The position numbers and the translations under genes are program-made. Below are positions 1 to 6,308 of a stretch of DNA of 29,716 nt, in pieces. The notes under the pieces were generated by a model, which worked only from the letters and a program-made list of their open reading frames with translations, did not search any database and was not told the origin of the DNA. Each line of letters starts with the position of its first letter. The stretch's first letter is position 1. The DNA comes from VBCK01 sp035511515. GTDB taxonomy: Bacteria > Pseudomonadota > Gammaproteobacteria > Burkholderiales > Burkholderiaceae_F. The stretch lies in assembly GCA_035511515.1 (NCBI GenBank), contig DATKFG010000132.1, positions 1 to 29,716 on the forward strand. Direction: 5' to 3'.

Positions 1-333
1 GCCTTGGCTGCTCTGCCTCAGCTGGCGCTGGCAGCCGACCCGCCGGGCGAGCTGGGGGCGCTGCAGGCGGTCTATGACTTCTGCGCGAAGGTCGATCCGG
101 CGCAAAGCAAGGACTTCGGCAACCAGGCCGGTCTGCTGTTCAAGGGTCTGACGCAACACCAGATCAACGCGATCCGCGGGGGCGCGGAGTACCACCGCGG
201 ATATCAGATGCTGACCGGTATCCTGCCGGAGTTGCAGAAGAGCGACGCCGTCCAGGGGTGCCAGGCGATTTCGGGCGAGCCGATCCGCCAAGCTAGGAGG
301 ATCGGCGGGCAAGACCGGCCAGGGCGCCGCTGA
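1..333 (+). CDS. Small probably secreted hypothetical protein (5' end outside window)
   Basis: The reading frame is open from the first base of the window and ends with TGA at 331-333. The visible part begins with a hydrophobic Ala/Leu stretch ending in ALAAD, which looks like the end of a Sec signal peptide cut by the window edge. The mature part is about 95 residues with two cysteines (in DFCAKV and VQGCQ) that could form one disulfide. The last 17 or so residues are Arg/Gly-rich and look less like folded protein. I do not recognise the family. A TTG at 4 could act as a start, but the real start is probably upstream. That it is a gene is moderately sure; its function is unknown. Confidence 0.55.
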   Translation, partial: ALAALPQLALAADPPGELGALQAVYDFCAKVDPAQSKDFGNQAGLLFKGLTQHQINAIRGGAEYHRGYQMLTGILPELQKSDAVQGCQAISGEPIRQARRIGGQDRPGRR

Positions 334-622
334 CCGCGGTGGCCGCGCGGCAGGTCGGGTCGCCGCGGCCCAGCGGTTCCATTCCGGGGGGCCAGAAACG
401 AGGGCCATCGGCCGCGGCGGCGAAGCAAGCAGTCACTGACTCTCTTCAGCCGGGGCTAATACGGGCGGCCGTTAAGCGCGACGCCGAAGTGGCCGTCGAC
501 GGCGGCTGGATCGTGCCTGGCAGACCGAAACCCGGGGGCGCAACGACCGACGACCGCAAAGGCGGCACCAGCGACCACTGATTGCCGGCTTCTGCCCGGG
601 GGCAATGCGGGGGTTCGCCGGC
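334..622. other. Gap without recognisable gene
   Basis: Between the stop of the first gene and the promoter of the first sensor kinase I see no convincing gene. Short open frames exist on both strands, but their translations are rich in Gly, Pro and Arg, show no known motif, and look like chance frames in GC-rich DNA. No tRNA or clear terminator with a T-run is visible. Confidence 0.5.
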
Positions 623-651
623 TCGACAGCGCCGCCCAAGGCGCTTAATTT
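623..651 (+). promoter_or_regulatory. Sigma70-like promoter with dyad in spacer, upstream of first sensor kinase
   Basis: A -35-like TCGACA (623-628) and a -10-like TAATTT (646-651) are separated by exactly 17 bp. The spacer holds an inverted repeat, AGCGCC (628-633) and GGCGCT (640-645), which could be an operator. The -10 overlaps CTTAATTTAAG (644-654), itself an inverted repeat. The local A/T richness is unusual for this DNA. A promoter here argues that the kinase starts downstream (689 or 707) and not at the ATG at 605. Confidence 0.4.
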
Positions 652-706
652 AAGATACCGTCGGACAAACCCACGGAAACTAATTAAGGTGCCCACTTCC
701 CAGTCC

Positions 707-1846
707 ATGGACGAGGTGACGCCTGCGGCTGCCTTAAGCGGGCCAGGCGATGCCAACCTTTCGAGGCCATCCACCAACGCCCTGGTGCGGCTGGATCCCG
801 AAGGGCGCATCCGCGAGGCCAGTCATGCGGCCGCGGCGATGCTCGGCTATGAGCCGATGGCGCTGGCCGGCCGCACGCTGGTCGATCTGGCCGCGGACGG
901 CTGGCGCGATGCGGCCGAGGTCGCCTCGGCCCGCGTTCGCTACGGCGCCACCGAGGCCTTCGAGCTGCTGCTGTGTGGGCGCAGCGGGCGCCTGAGCCTG
1001 ATCGAGATGGTCGCTCGCGCGGAGTCCGATCCGCCTGGCAAGCCGCGCGTGTTCGTGCTGCACTGGGTGCACCGTGGCGCCGGCAGGCGTCCGGGGCTGG
1101 AAGCCGCCGAGGCCGAGTTGCGTCGGCTGGCCGATGGGCTGCTGCGCTCGCGCGAGCAGGAGCGCAGGGGCGTGGCGCTGCGCCTGCACGACGACCTGGC
1201 ACCCACGCTGGTGATGGTGAAGTACGTGATCGAGGACGCGCTGCAGCGGATCCGGGGCAGCAAGCTGGACGACATGGCAAGCCCGCTGGCGGTAGCGGCG
1301 GCGCGCTTGCGCGACGTGATCGCCGACCTGCGCGAGATATCGACCGATCTGCACCCGCGCCTGCTGGACGATCTGGGGTTGATCCCGACGCTGGAGTGGT
1401 ATTGCCGGGGCTTCGAGAAGGCGCACCCGGCCGTCACGATGGTGCGGACGCTGACGGCGGCCGAGCACAAGTTGCCGGCCGATCTGAAGGTCGACATCTT
1501 CCGCATCGTGCAGGATGCGCTGGCCAACGTGGCGCGCCATTCGAACGCCAGCGTGGTCAGGCTGGCGCTGCTGGAGGGCGACGGTGAGCTGCGCCTGAGC
1601 ATCGAGGACAACGGCAGCGGTTTCGACCCGGCGCTGGCCGCAAGGCCGGGCCAGCCGAGCGTCGGGCTGTCGTCGATCCGCAAGCGGATCGATGGCACCG
1701 GTGGGCGCATGGTGTTGGACACTGGCCCGCAGCGCGGCACCCGGGTCGCCGCGGCCTGGCCGGTCGAAGCGGGCACGGGATCGAGCGAAAACGGGGATGC
1801 CTCCTACTACCCGAAACGCGTGGCTGGCGCTCCAATACGCGAATGA
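707..1846 (+). CDS. NarX/DegS-type soluble sensor histidine kinase with PAS domain (paralog 1)
   Basis: A 379-residue cytoplasmic kinase with no membrane segment. An N-terminal PAS-like domain (about residues 25-110, with REASHAAAAMLGYEP) precedes a HisKA_3 dimerisation domain with phospho-acceptor His161 in LRLHDDLAP. A GHKL ATPase domain follows, with N-box DALANVARHSN and glycine motifs IEDNGSGFDP and GLSSIRKRI. Kinases of this family phosphorylate NarL/LuxR-type regulators; the only one in the window is the gene at 4427-5185. About half its residues match the kinase at 3311-4420, so the two are paralogs. ATG 707 was chosen because the paralog starts at the equivalent place (MD...). GTG 689 is possible; ATG 605 lies upstream of the likely promoter. 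The signal sensed is unknown. Confidence 0.88.
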   Translation: MDEVTPAAALSGPGDANLSRPSTNALVRLDPEGRIREASHAAAAMLGYEPMALAGRTLVDLAADGWRDAAEVASARVRYGATEAFELLLCGRSGRLSLIEMVARAESDPPGKPRVFVLHWVHRGAGRRPGLEAAEAELRRLADGLLRSREQERRGVALRLHDDLAPTLVMVKYVIEDALQRIRGSKLDDMASPLAVAAARLRDVIADLREISTDLHPRLLDDLGLIPTLEWYCRGFEKAHPAVTMVRTLTAAEHKLPADLKVDIFRIVQDALANVARHSNASVVRLALLEGDGELRLSIEDNGSGFDPALAARPGQPSVGLSSIRKRIDGTGGRMVLDTGPQRGTRVAAAWPVEAGTGSSENGDASYYPKRVAGAPIRE

Positions 1847-1882
1847 CTGGTCGAGCGAGTTAGGCCGGTTTTTGGGGGGAAT

Positions 1883-2512
1883 TTGAAGATTCTGGTTCGA
1901 TGGCTGGTTCCGCTGGCGGCGGTGGGTTGCCTTGTCGCGCCCGCTTGCGCGCAGATCTATGCGGGCACGACCGGCGGTGGCGCCGTCGTGCTGTCGAACT
2001 TTCAGACCAACGAAACACCCGACGTGGTGATCGCACCGCCGCCCGCGCCCATCTTGCCCGTGATCGCCGTGGCTGCGAGCGCAGCGGTCGCGCCAGGTGC
2101 CACCGGCGTGGACCGGTTCGGGCCGATGATCCGGCAGATCGCGCGGGAGACTTCGATGTCCCCGCTGCTGCTGGACGCGGTGATCGCGGTGGAATCCGGC
2201 TATGACCCGAAGGCGGTGTCGCGCAAGGGAGCGCAGGGCTTGATGCAGTTGATGCCGCAGACGGCGCAGCGCTTCGGCGTGCGCGACGCCCTCGATCCGC
2301 TGCAGAACATGCGCGGCGGCGCGATGTACCTGAAATGGCTGCTCGATTACTTCAACGGCGACGTGAAGCTGGCGCTGGCCGGCTACAACGCGGGCGAGCA
2401 TGAGGTGGTGCGGGCCGGCTATCGAATTCCCCCGATCCGGGAAACGCGCAACTACGTGCCCAAGGTGCTGGAGCAGTTGAAACGGTCCGCCGGTAACCCG
2501 AGCTATTTCTGA
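1883..2512 (+). CDS. Periplasmic lytic transglycosylase, SLT family
   Basis: A 209-residue protein with a signal peptide (residues 1-23, cleavage after ACA) and a C-terminal SLT domain (about 80-195). The catalytic glutamate is Glu104 in VIAVESGYDP. The family motifs GAQGLMQLMP, GGAMYLKWLL and ALAGYNAGE follow in order. Such enzymes cut the glycan strand of peptidoglycan and make 1,6-anhydro ends. A short segment before the domain (IYAGTTGGGAVVLSNF) resembles DUF4124-like modules. The start is a TTG at 1883 behind a G-rich run (1875-1880); no ATG or GTG in frame would keep the signal peptide. It lies between two sensor kinase genes and near a secretin operon, so a role in opening the wall for that machine is possible but only inferred. 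Its 3' end overlaps the convergent next gene by 10 bp. Confidence 0.9.
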   Translation: MKILVRWLVPLAAVGCLVAPACAQIYAGTTGGGAVVLSNFQTNETPDVVIAPPPAPILPVIAVAASAAVAPGATGVDRFGPMIRQIARETSMSPLLLDAVIAVESGYDPKAVSRKGAQGLMQLMPQTAQRFGVRDALDPLQNMRGGAMYLKWLLDYFNGDVKLALAGYNAGEHEVVRAGYRIPPIRETRNYVPKVLEQLKRSAGNPSYF

Positions 2513-2988
2513 TCGGCCCTGGCCTCGCCGGCGCTGTCCCGCTGGACCTGGAACTCGACGGGCAGTTCCTCTCCGCTCGCAAATCGCAGCGTCGCCGCAA
2601 TGCGCTCCCCCGGCGCGAAGCTGTAGCCCAGCGAAATGAAGACCAGGTGATAACCCCGCGCCTTGAATTCGAGCGTGCTGTTGGCCGGAATCGGAATCGA
2701 CTCGAGCGTGCGCACCCGGGTGCCGCCCTCGACCGGGATCGCCGCGCGTAATTCGACCGAGCTCGCCACCGGGCAGGTCGCCCCGACCAGCACGTCGTCC
2801 TTGCCGCTGTTGGTGAGCGTCATGAACGCGGGCTCCTCTTTCTGGCCCGCCACCGCGGGTGCCGCGCGAGCCTGATCGACACCGATCGCGCCGGCGTGAA
2901 AGTCGTGAGCCGTTGCGGCCGGCCAAGAACCCGCCGCCAACAGGACGGCAGCCAGCCGTCGCAGCCTTCTGATACCGGGTAACTCCAC
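2503..2988 (-). CDS. PCu(A)C-like copper chaperone family protein with degenerate metal site
   Basis: A 161-residue secreted protein. After a signal peptide (about residues 1-28, ending in ATAHDF), the body follows the PCu(A)C (DUF461) pattern: FMTLTNSG, then IPIPANSTLEF, GYHLVFISL and ATLRFASGEELPVEF. In the family this domain carries Cu(I) to cytochrome oxidase using His and Met ligands. Here the usual His after VEL is Arg (VELRAA), and the Met residues of the MR and HLMLM motifs are Val, Phe or Ile; only the His of GYHL remains. Copper binding is therefore doubtful. The GTG at 2988 was chosen because GGAAG (3002-3006) precedes it by about 13 nt. The frame stays open upstream to 3102, where it encodes a secretin-like peptide. 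Confidence 0.75.
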   Translation of the reverse strand: MELPGIRRLRRLAAVLLAAGSWPAATAHDFHAGAIGVDQARAAPAVAGQKEEPAFMTLTNSGKDDVLVGATCPVASSVELRAAIPVEGGTRVRTLESIPIPANSTLEFKARGYHLVFISLGYSFAPGERIAATLRFASGEELPVEFQVQRDSAGEARADQK

Positions 2989-3045
2989 GTGAGGCTTCAC
3001 TTCCAATTTGATACCTGCATCCGGGTACGCCACCGCGTCGTGCAA
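2985..3045 (-). pseudogene. Possible relic of a secretin gene
   Basis: On the minus strand, in the same frame as the copper-chaperone-like gene and just upstream of its GTG, the codons spell VAYPDAGIKLEVKPHVELPG. The full-length secretin at 7007-9157 contains VQYLDVGIKVELKPHVYLEG. Fourteen of 20 positions are identical, and the DNA is about 70% identical over some 54 bp. This motif is characteristic of secretin domains. The match stops at both ends. I read it as a small remnant of a secretin gene, but chance or reuse as leader DNA cannot be excluded. Confidence 0.35.
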
Positions 3046-3310
3046 AGTGCCCAGCGTGCGCGCAGCGCCTATATCCCGAAGTGCCCGGTGGCTCGATACC
3101 ATGAGTGAGCCAGGCTGTCAGGCCTTGAACTCAAATCGGGTACCCATCCTACGCTCCACCGTCGGGAGTACCCCCAGAGAAAAACAACCGCCCGGGCGAA
3201 ACAGCGCTTGCGCCGTGCGCGCGCCGACCCGACAATCGGAGTACACAGCGGGGAAGCGTTCGAGGGATCGTGGTCACCCGCAGCCGTTGAAGCGGGAGTT
3301 GGCTGTTCAG
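3046..3310. other. Divergent intergenic region upstream of second sensor kinase
   Basis: With the relic beside it, about 322 bp separate the divergent copper-chaperone-like gene and the second kinase. A -35-like TTGAAC (3125-3130) is followed after 17 bp by only a poor -10. The perfect palindrome GGGTACCC (3138-3145) lies in that spacer, inside the longer GTACCCATCC (3140-3149), which recurs ahead of the secretion operon. No gene is evident. Confidence 0.3.
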
Positions 3311-4420
3311 ATGGACGCGAAGTCGGACCTGTCGGGCGGGTTGCAGGACGCGGGGCTCGGCGAGGTCGTGCCCGCCTTCGCCAGCGGTGGCGTAGCAGCC
3401 GTCTGGCTCGATCAACAAGATCGGATCCGCGAGGCGACCGCCAGCGCGGCCAGCATGCTGGGATACGAGCCGCAAGCCCTGGTCGGGCTGCAGCTGGCCG
3501 ATCTGGCGGCGGAAGGGTGGCGCACCGCGGCCGAAGTGGCGGCGGCCCGCGTTCGATTCGGATCGACCGACAGTTTCGAGCTGCTGCTGCGGGGACGCAG
3601 CGGCCGGCAGACGCTGGTCGAGATGACGGCTCAATCGCAACCGCTGCCCAATGGCGAGACCGGTTCGGTGGTCGCCTGGTCCGAGCGCCGGCTGCGCCGG
3701 CGCAGCCGCACCGAAGCAAATCCCGGCGACGTGGAGCTGCGGCGGCTGGCCTATGGCCTGTTGCGCACGCAGGAAGCCGAGCGCATGAGGGTCGCCGGCG
3801 AACTGCACGACGACGTCGCGCCGCTGGTGGTGATGGTCAAGTACATGATCGAGGATGCGCAGGCGCGGCTGGCGCGCGGCGCCGGCGACGAAGCGGCCGA
3901 GGTGATGCACGGGGCGGCCTCGCGGCTGCGCGACGTGCTGGCGGAGTTGCGCCGCATCTCGACCGACCTGCGTCCGCGCCTGCTCGATGACCTCGGACTG
4001 GGACCGACGCTGCACTGGTACTGCCGGGGCTTCGAGGACGCCTGCCCGTCGCTGGCGGTCCGATGCCGGATCTCGGCCGAAGAGCGCGATATCCCGGAGG
4101 ATCTGAAGCTCGAGGTGTTCCGGATCGTGCAGGAAGCGTTGAGCAACGTGGCCGAACATGCGAACGCCGACCGCGTGAACGTATCGCTGGTGCGACTGGG
4201 CGGCGAGTTGCGGCTGGCGATCGATGACGATGGCGTCGGGTTCGATCCGGCGCGCGTGGCCCAGCAGGGTCTGGGCCTGGGCCTGCAGGCGATACGCAAG
4301 CGGATCGACGCGACCGGCGGCGTGTTCACGCTCGAGACGGCGCCCCACCGTGGTACGCGCCTGAATGCGAGCTGGAAAGTGTCGACGAGCGCCGATTCGC
4401 TGGCGAGCCTGGACGCCTAG
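3311..4420 (+). CDS. NarX/DegS-type soluble sensor histidine kinase with PAS domain (paralog 2)
   Basis: A 369-residue cytoplasmic kinase with the same layout as the one at 707-1846: PAS-like domain (about residues 30-115, REATASAASMLGYEP), HisKA_3 with His166 in GELHDDVAP, then a GHKL ATPase domain with N-box EALSNVAEHAN and glycine motifs IDDDGVGFDP and GLGLQAIRKRI. All catalytic motifs look intact. No membrane segment is present, so any signal is cytoplasmic. ATG 3311 is preceded by GGGAG (3294-3298); the frame is open to 3008, but those codons encode nothing recognisable. It converges on the NarL-type regulator gene with 6 bp between stops, which makes that regulator its likely partner. 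The two kinases may sense different ligands, because the PAS regions differ most. Confidence 0.88.
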   Translation: MDAKSDLSGGLQDAGLGEVVPAFASGGVAAVWLDQQDRIREATASAASMLGYEPQALVGLQLADLAAEGWRTAAEVAAARVRFGSTDSFELLLRGRSGRQTLVEMTAQSQPLPNGETGSVVAWSERRLRRRSRTEANPGDVELRRLAYGLLRTQEAERMRVAGELHDDVAPLVVMVKYMIEDAQARLARGAGDEAAEVMHGAASRLRDVLAELRRISTDLRPRLLDDLGLGPTLHWYCRGFEDACPSLAVRCRISAEERDIPEDLKLEVFRIVQEALSNVAEHANADRVNVSLVRLGGELRLAIDDDGVGFDPARVAQQGLGLGLQAIRKRIDATGGVFTLETAPHRGTRLNASWKVSTSADSLASLDA

Positions 4421-4426
4421 CGCCGA

Positions 4427-5185
4427 TCAGACGGCCGGCTGCGGAGCCGGCGTGGGCTGCCAGTCGCTCACGGCCGGCTTGTCCTCCTCGATGCTCTGGC
4501 CCGTGCCGCCGTTGAACAGGCGCGAAACCGATCCGGGCCGCTCGATCAACCCGCTTTCCAGCGCCACCAGCGTCAGCTCGGCCACGTTGCGCAGTCCGAG
4601 CTTGCGCATCAGGTTGGCGCGGTGCTTCTCGACCGTCTTCGGACTGACATTGAGGAATTCGGCCGCCGCCCGGTTGGTGCGCCCTTCGGCGATCAGCTTC
4701 AGGATGCTGCGTTCGCGCGCGGTGAGCTTGTCCCACGGCGCGGCCTTGGCCTCGGCGCGCTCCCCGTGCAGGTAGGTGTCGACCAGGTGGCCGGACACGT
4801 CCGGCGACAGGAACTTCTTGCCACCGATCACGCTGCGCAGCGCCATCACGAGCTCGTCGTACGAGGCGTCCTTCAGGATGTAACCGTCGGCGCCCGCGCG
4901 CAGCGCCTCGCGCACGTATTCATCGGTCTTGTAGGCGGTGAGCGCGACGATCTTCACCCCGGGCATGCGGCGCTTGATCTGCGCGGTCGCCTCGATGCCG
5001 TTCATGCCGGGCATCGACAGATCCATCAGGATCAGGTCCGGCGTCAGCGAGATCGCCTGGCGCACGGCCTCCTTGCCGTCGCGCGCCTCTCCCACCACCT
5101 CGAAGTCGGGCAGGGAGCTCACCAGCGATCGCAGTCCCTGGCGCAGCAGGTTGTGATCTTCGGCGATCAGGATTCGGCTTTTCAT
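4427..5185 (-). CDS. NarL/LuxR-type response regulator
   Basis: A 252-residue regulator. The receiver domain (residues 3-120) has the acidic pair at 9-10, phospho-acceptor Asp55 in LILMDLSMPGMNG, Thr83 and Lys105. A LuxR-type helix-turn-helix (about 152-212) contains LTARERSILKLIAEG and SPKTVEKHRANLMRKLG. The last 35 or so residues form a Pro/Gln-rich tail absent from typical NarL. The Shine-Dalgarno GGAAGG (5194-5199) overlaps the stop codon of the pseudopilin-like gene upstream, so it is probably translated as the last gene of the secretion operon. Two HisKA_3 kinases lie directly beyond it. The simplest model is that these kinases control it and that it controls secretion genes, perhaps including its own operon. 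Confidence 0.92.
   Translation of the reverse strand: MKSRILIAEDHNLLRQGLRSLVSSLPDFEVVGEARDGKEAVRQAISLTPDLILMDLSMPGMNGIEATAQIKRRMPGVKIVALTAYKTDEYVREALRAGADGYILKDASYDELVMALRSVIGGKKFLSPDVSGHLVDTYLHGERAEAKAAPWDKLTARERSILKLIAEGRTNRAAAEFLNVSPKTVEKHRANLMRKLGLRNVAELTLVALESGLIERPGSVSRLFNGGTGQSIEEDKPAVSDWQPTPAPQPAV
4434..4451. terminator. Hairpin between converging kinase and regulator genes
   Basis: GCCGGCT and AGCCGGC form a perfect 7-bp stem with a 4-base loop at the meeting point of the two genes, inside the last codons of the regulator. It could act on transcripts from either side, but no T-run follows on either strand, so this is weak as an intrinsic terminator. Confidence 0.25.
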
Positions 5186-5190
5186 GGCGT

Positions 5191-5820
5191 CTACCTTCCG
5201 GTGGGAGCTTGCGGATCTTGCGGCGGCAGCGGCACGCCAGGTGCGGGGCCTTGCGGCGCGGTTAAAACTGGGTTCTGATTCAACGAGGGCGGCTGTGGTG
5301 CGCCGCCATTGGTATTTCCGAGCAACGTCGCGCCCGGCGGCAGAAAGACGAACTTCCACTGATCGTACGATTCGGCGCTTTCGAACTGCTTGTAGGGCTG
5401 GGCGAAGTTCGCGTGCTTGATGGGCGCATCGGTCGAAACCGAATGGATGCCGATCAGCGCATTGGCCTGCGTGATCGGCTCGAATTCACCCGTATCGGTC
5501 ATCGGGTCGCGATACAGCCGGCGCAGGTGGTGCACCGGGGTGGGGAAGCGGTTGTCCGTCAGCAGCACGTCGATCGAGGGCGGATAGCCGCGCCGGCCCG
5601 GCGACATCTTCCAGTAGCTCAGGATCGCGCGGCGGTACTGGTCGCCGATGAACAGCAATTCGGCTTCGCGCTCGCGCTTCAGCGTGATGGACCAGACTTC
5701 AGCGGCGCCCAGCGCGCCCACGCCCACCAGCACCAGCATGATCAGCAGCGCCAGCAACACCAGGCCCCGCGCGGGTCGCGCGCAGTCGTTTTTGAACGGC
5801 AGGCTACGAACCGGTTGCAT
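5191..5820 (-). CDS. Atypical pseudopilin-like protein (type II secretion/type IV pilus type)
   Basis: A 209-residue protein with a short basic N-terminus, then a hydrophobic helix (about residues 19-40, starting RGLVLLALLIMLVLVGVG) and a long soluble region. The shape is that of a type IV prepilin-like protein, and RG/L could be the peptidase site, but the GFTLIE motif and the Glu at position 5 of the mature protein are missing. After the helix, KREREAELLFIGDQYRRAI resembles the extended helix of minor pseudopilins. The C-terminal 40 residues are Pro/Gln/Gly-rich. The ATG at 5820 overlaps the preceding gene by 17 bp, and the regulator gene follows after 5 bp. It may be a minor subunit incorporated without the usual Glu5 contact. 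Function is inferred from context. Confidence 0.75.
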   Translation of the reverse strand: MQPVRSLPFKNDCARPARGLVLLALLIMLVLVGVGALGAAEVWSITLKREREAELLFIGDQYRRAILSYWKMSPGRRGYPPSIDVLLTDNRFPTPVHHLRRLYRDPMTDTGEFEPITQANALIGIHSVSTDAPIKHANFAQPYKQFESAESYDQWKFVFLPPGATLLGNTNGGAPQPPSLNQNPVLTAPQGPAPGVPLPPQDPQAPTGR

Positions 5821-6307
5821 TGGCTCCTGCCTCGGGCGCCGGCTTGGCGCTGCGGATGTCGTACACGCCGGACAGATTCGGATCGGTTGGTGGGAGCGCG
5901 ACCCAGTTCGGCAGGCTGGTGAGTGGATCGACCGGTACCGAGCGCAGGTATTTCTTGTCGACCAGGTCCTGCAGAGTCTCGGGGTACTTGCCTTGATCGC
6001 CGTAGTACTTGTCGATCGCGTCGCGGATCGCGGAGATGTTCTGGCGCTGCACCGACAGCTTGCCGGAATCGATGGTGCCGAAATAGCGCGGCACCGCGAT
6101 CGTCAGCAGCAGCGCGATCAGCACCATCACCACCATCAGCTCGATCAGGGTGAAGCCGAGCGCCCTCACCCCCTCCCCTCTCCCGCTGCGCGGGCGAGGG
6201 GCGATCGCGCGAACCCTCGCGAAGGCGTGAACCGTTGCGATGCCTGGTCGCCCCTCGCCCGCGCAGCGGGAGAGGGGAGGGGGTGAGGGCCTGATGCGAA
6301 GCCTCAT
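5804..6307 (-). CDS. Minor pseudopilin with palindromic element inside its leader codons
   Basis: A 167-residue GspG-like pseudopilin. The type III signal ALG/FTLIELMVVMVLIALLLTIAVPRYF is intact, followed by a helical segment and YYGDQGKYPETLQDLVDKKYL, typical of this family. ATG 6307 has a strong AAGGAG Shine-Dalgarno 7 nt upstream inside the preceding gene and starts one base after its stop. Leader codons 6-49 come from the palindromic element at 6162-6290, so the leader is 51 residues instead of the usual 5-10. Removing exactly 129 bp would give MRLRIRLG/FTLIE. A GTG at 6169 in the element's downstream arm would instead give a 5-residue leader. Which start is used cannot be decided from sequence. 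Confidence 0.85.
   Translation of the reverse strand: MRLRIRPSPPPLSRCAGEGRPGIATVHAFARVRAIAPRPRSGRGEGVRALGFTLIELMVVMVLIALLLTIAVPRYFGTIDSGKLSVQRQNISAIRDAIDKYYGDQGKYPETLQDLVDKKYLRSVPVDPLTSLPNWVALPPTDPNLSGVYDIRSAKPAPEAGANATGS
6162..6290. repeat. Palindromic element copy A: perfect 43-bp inverted arms in a pseudopilin gene
   Basis: Left arm 6162-6204 and right arm 6248-6290 are exact reverse complements over 43 bp, with a 43-nt spacer. The ends are GCCCTCACCCCC and GGGGGTGAGGGC. Total length is 129 bp, 43 codons, with no stop in the gene's frame. As RNA it would form a very stable hairpin. As transcribed, the arm next to the pilin signal carries AGAGGGGAGG followed by a GTG codon in frame. No target duplication and no transposase gene are visible. 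Confidence 0.95.
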
Positions 6308-6308
6308 C

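Noticed and set aside
339..581. Possible small gene in the gap before the first kinase
   Set aside because: No ribosome site, motif or convincing codon pattern; the protein is Gly/Pro/Arg-rich low complexity.
605..706. Extended N-terminus of the first kinase from ATG 605
   Set aside because: These codons overlap a likely promoter (623-651), encode no recognisable sequence, and are not matched in the paralog.
734..2926. A minus-strand open frame of 730 codons opposite the first kinase and transglycosylase
   Set aside because: Low-complexity Arg/Gln/His-rich translation, no motif, and real genes with intact catalytic residues on the other strand.
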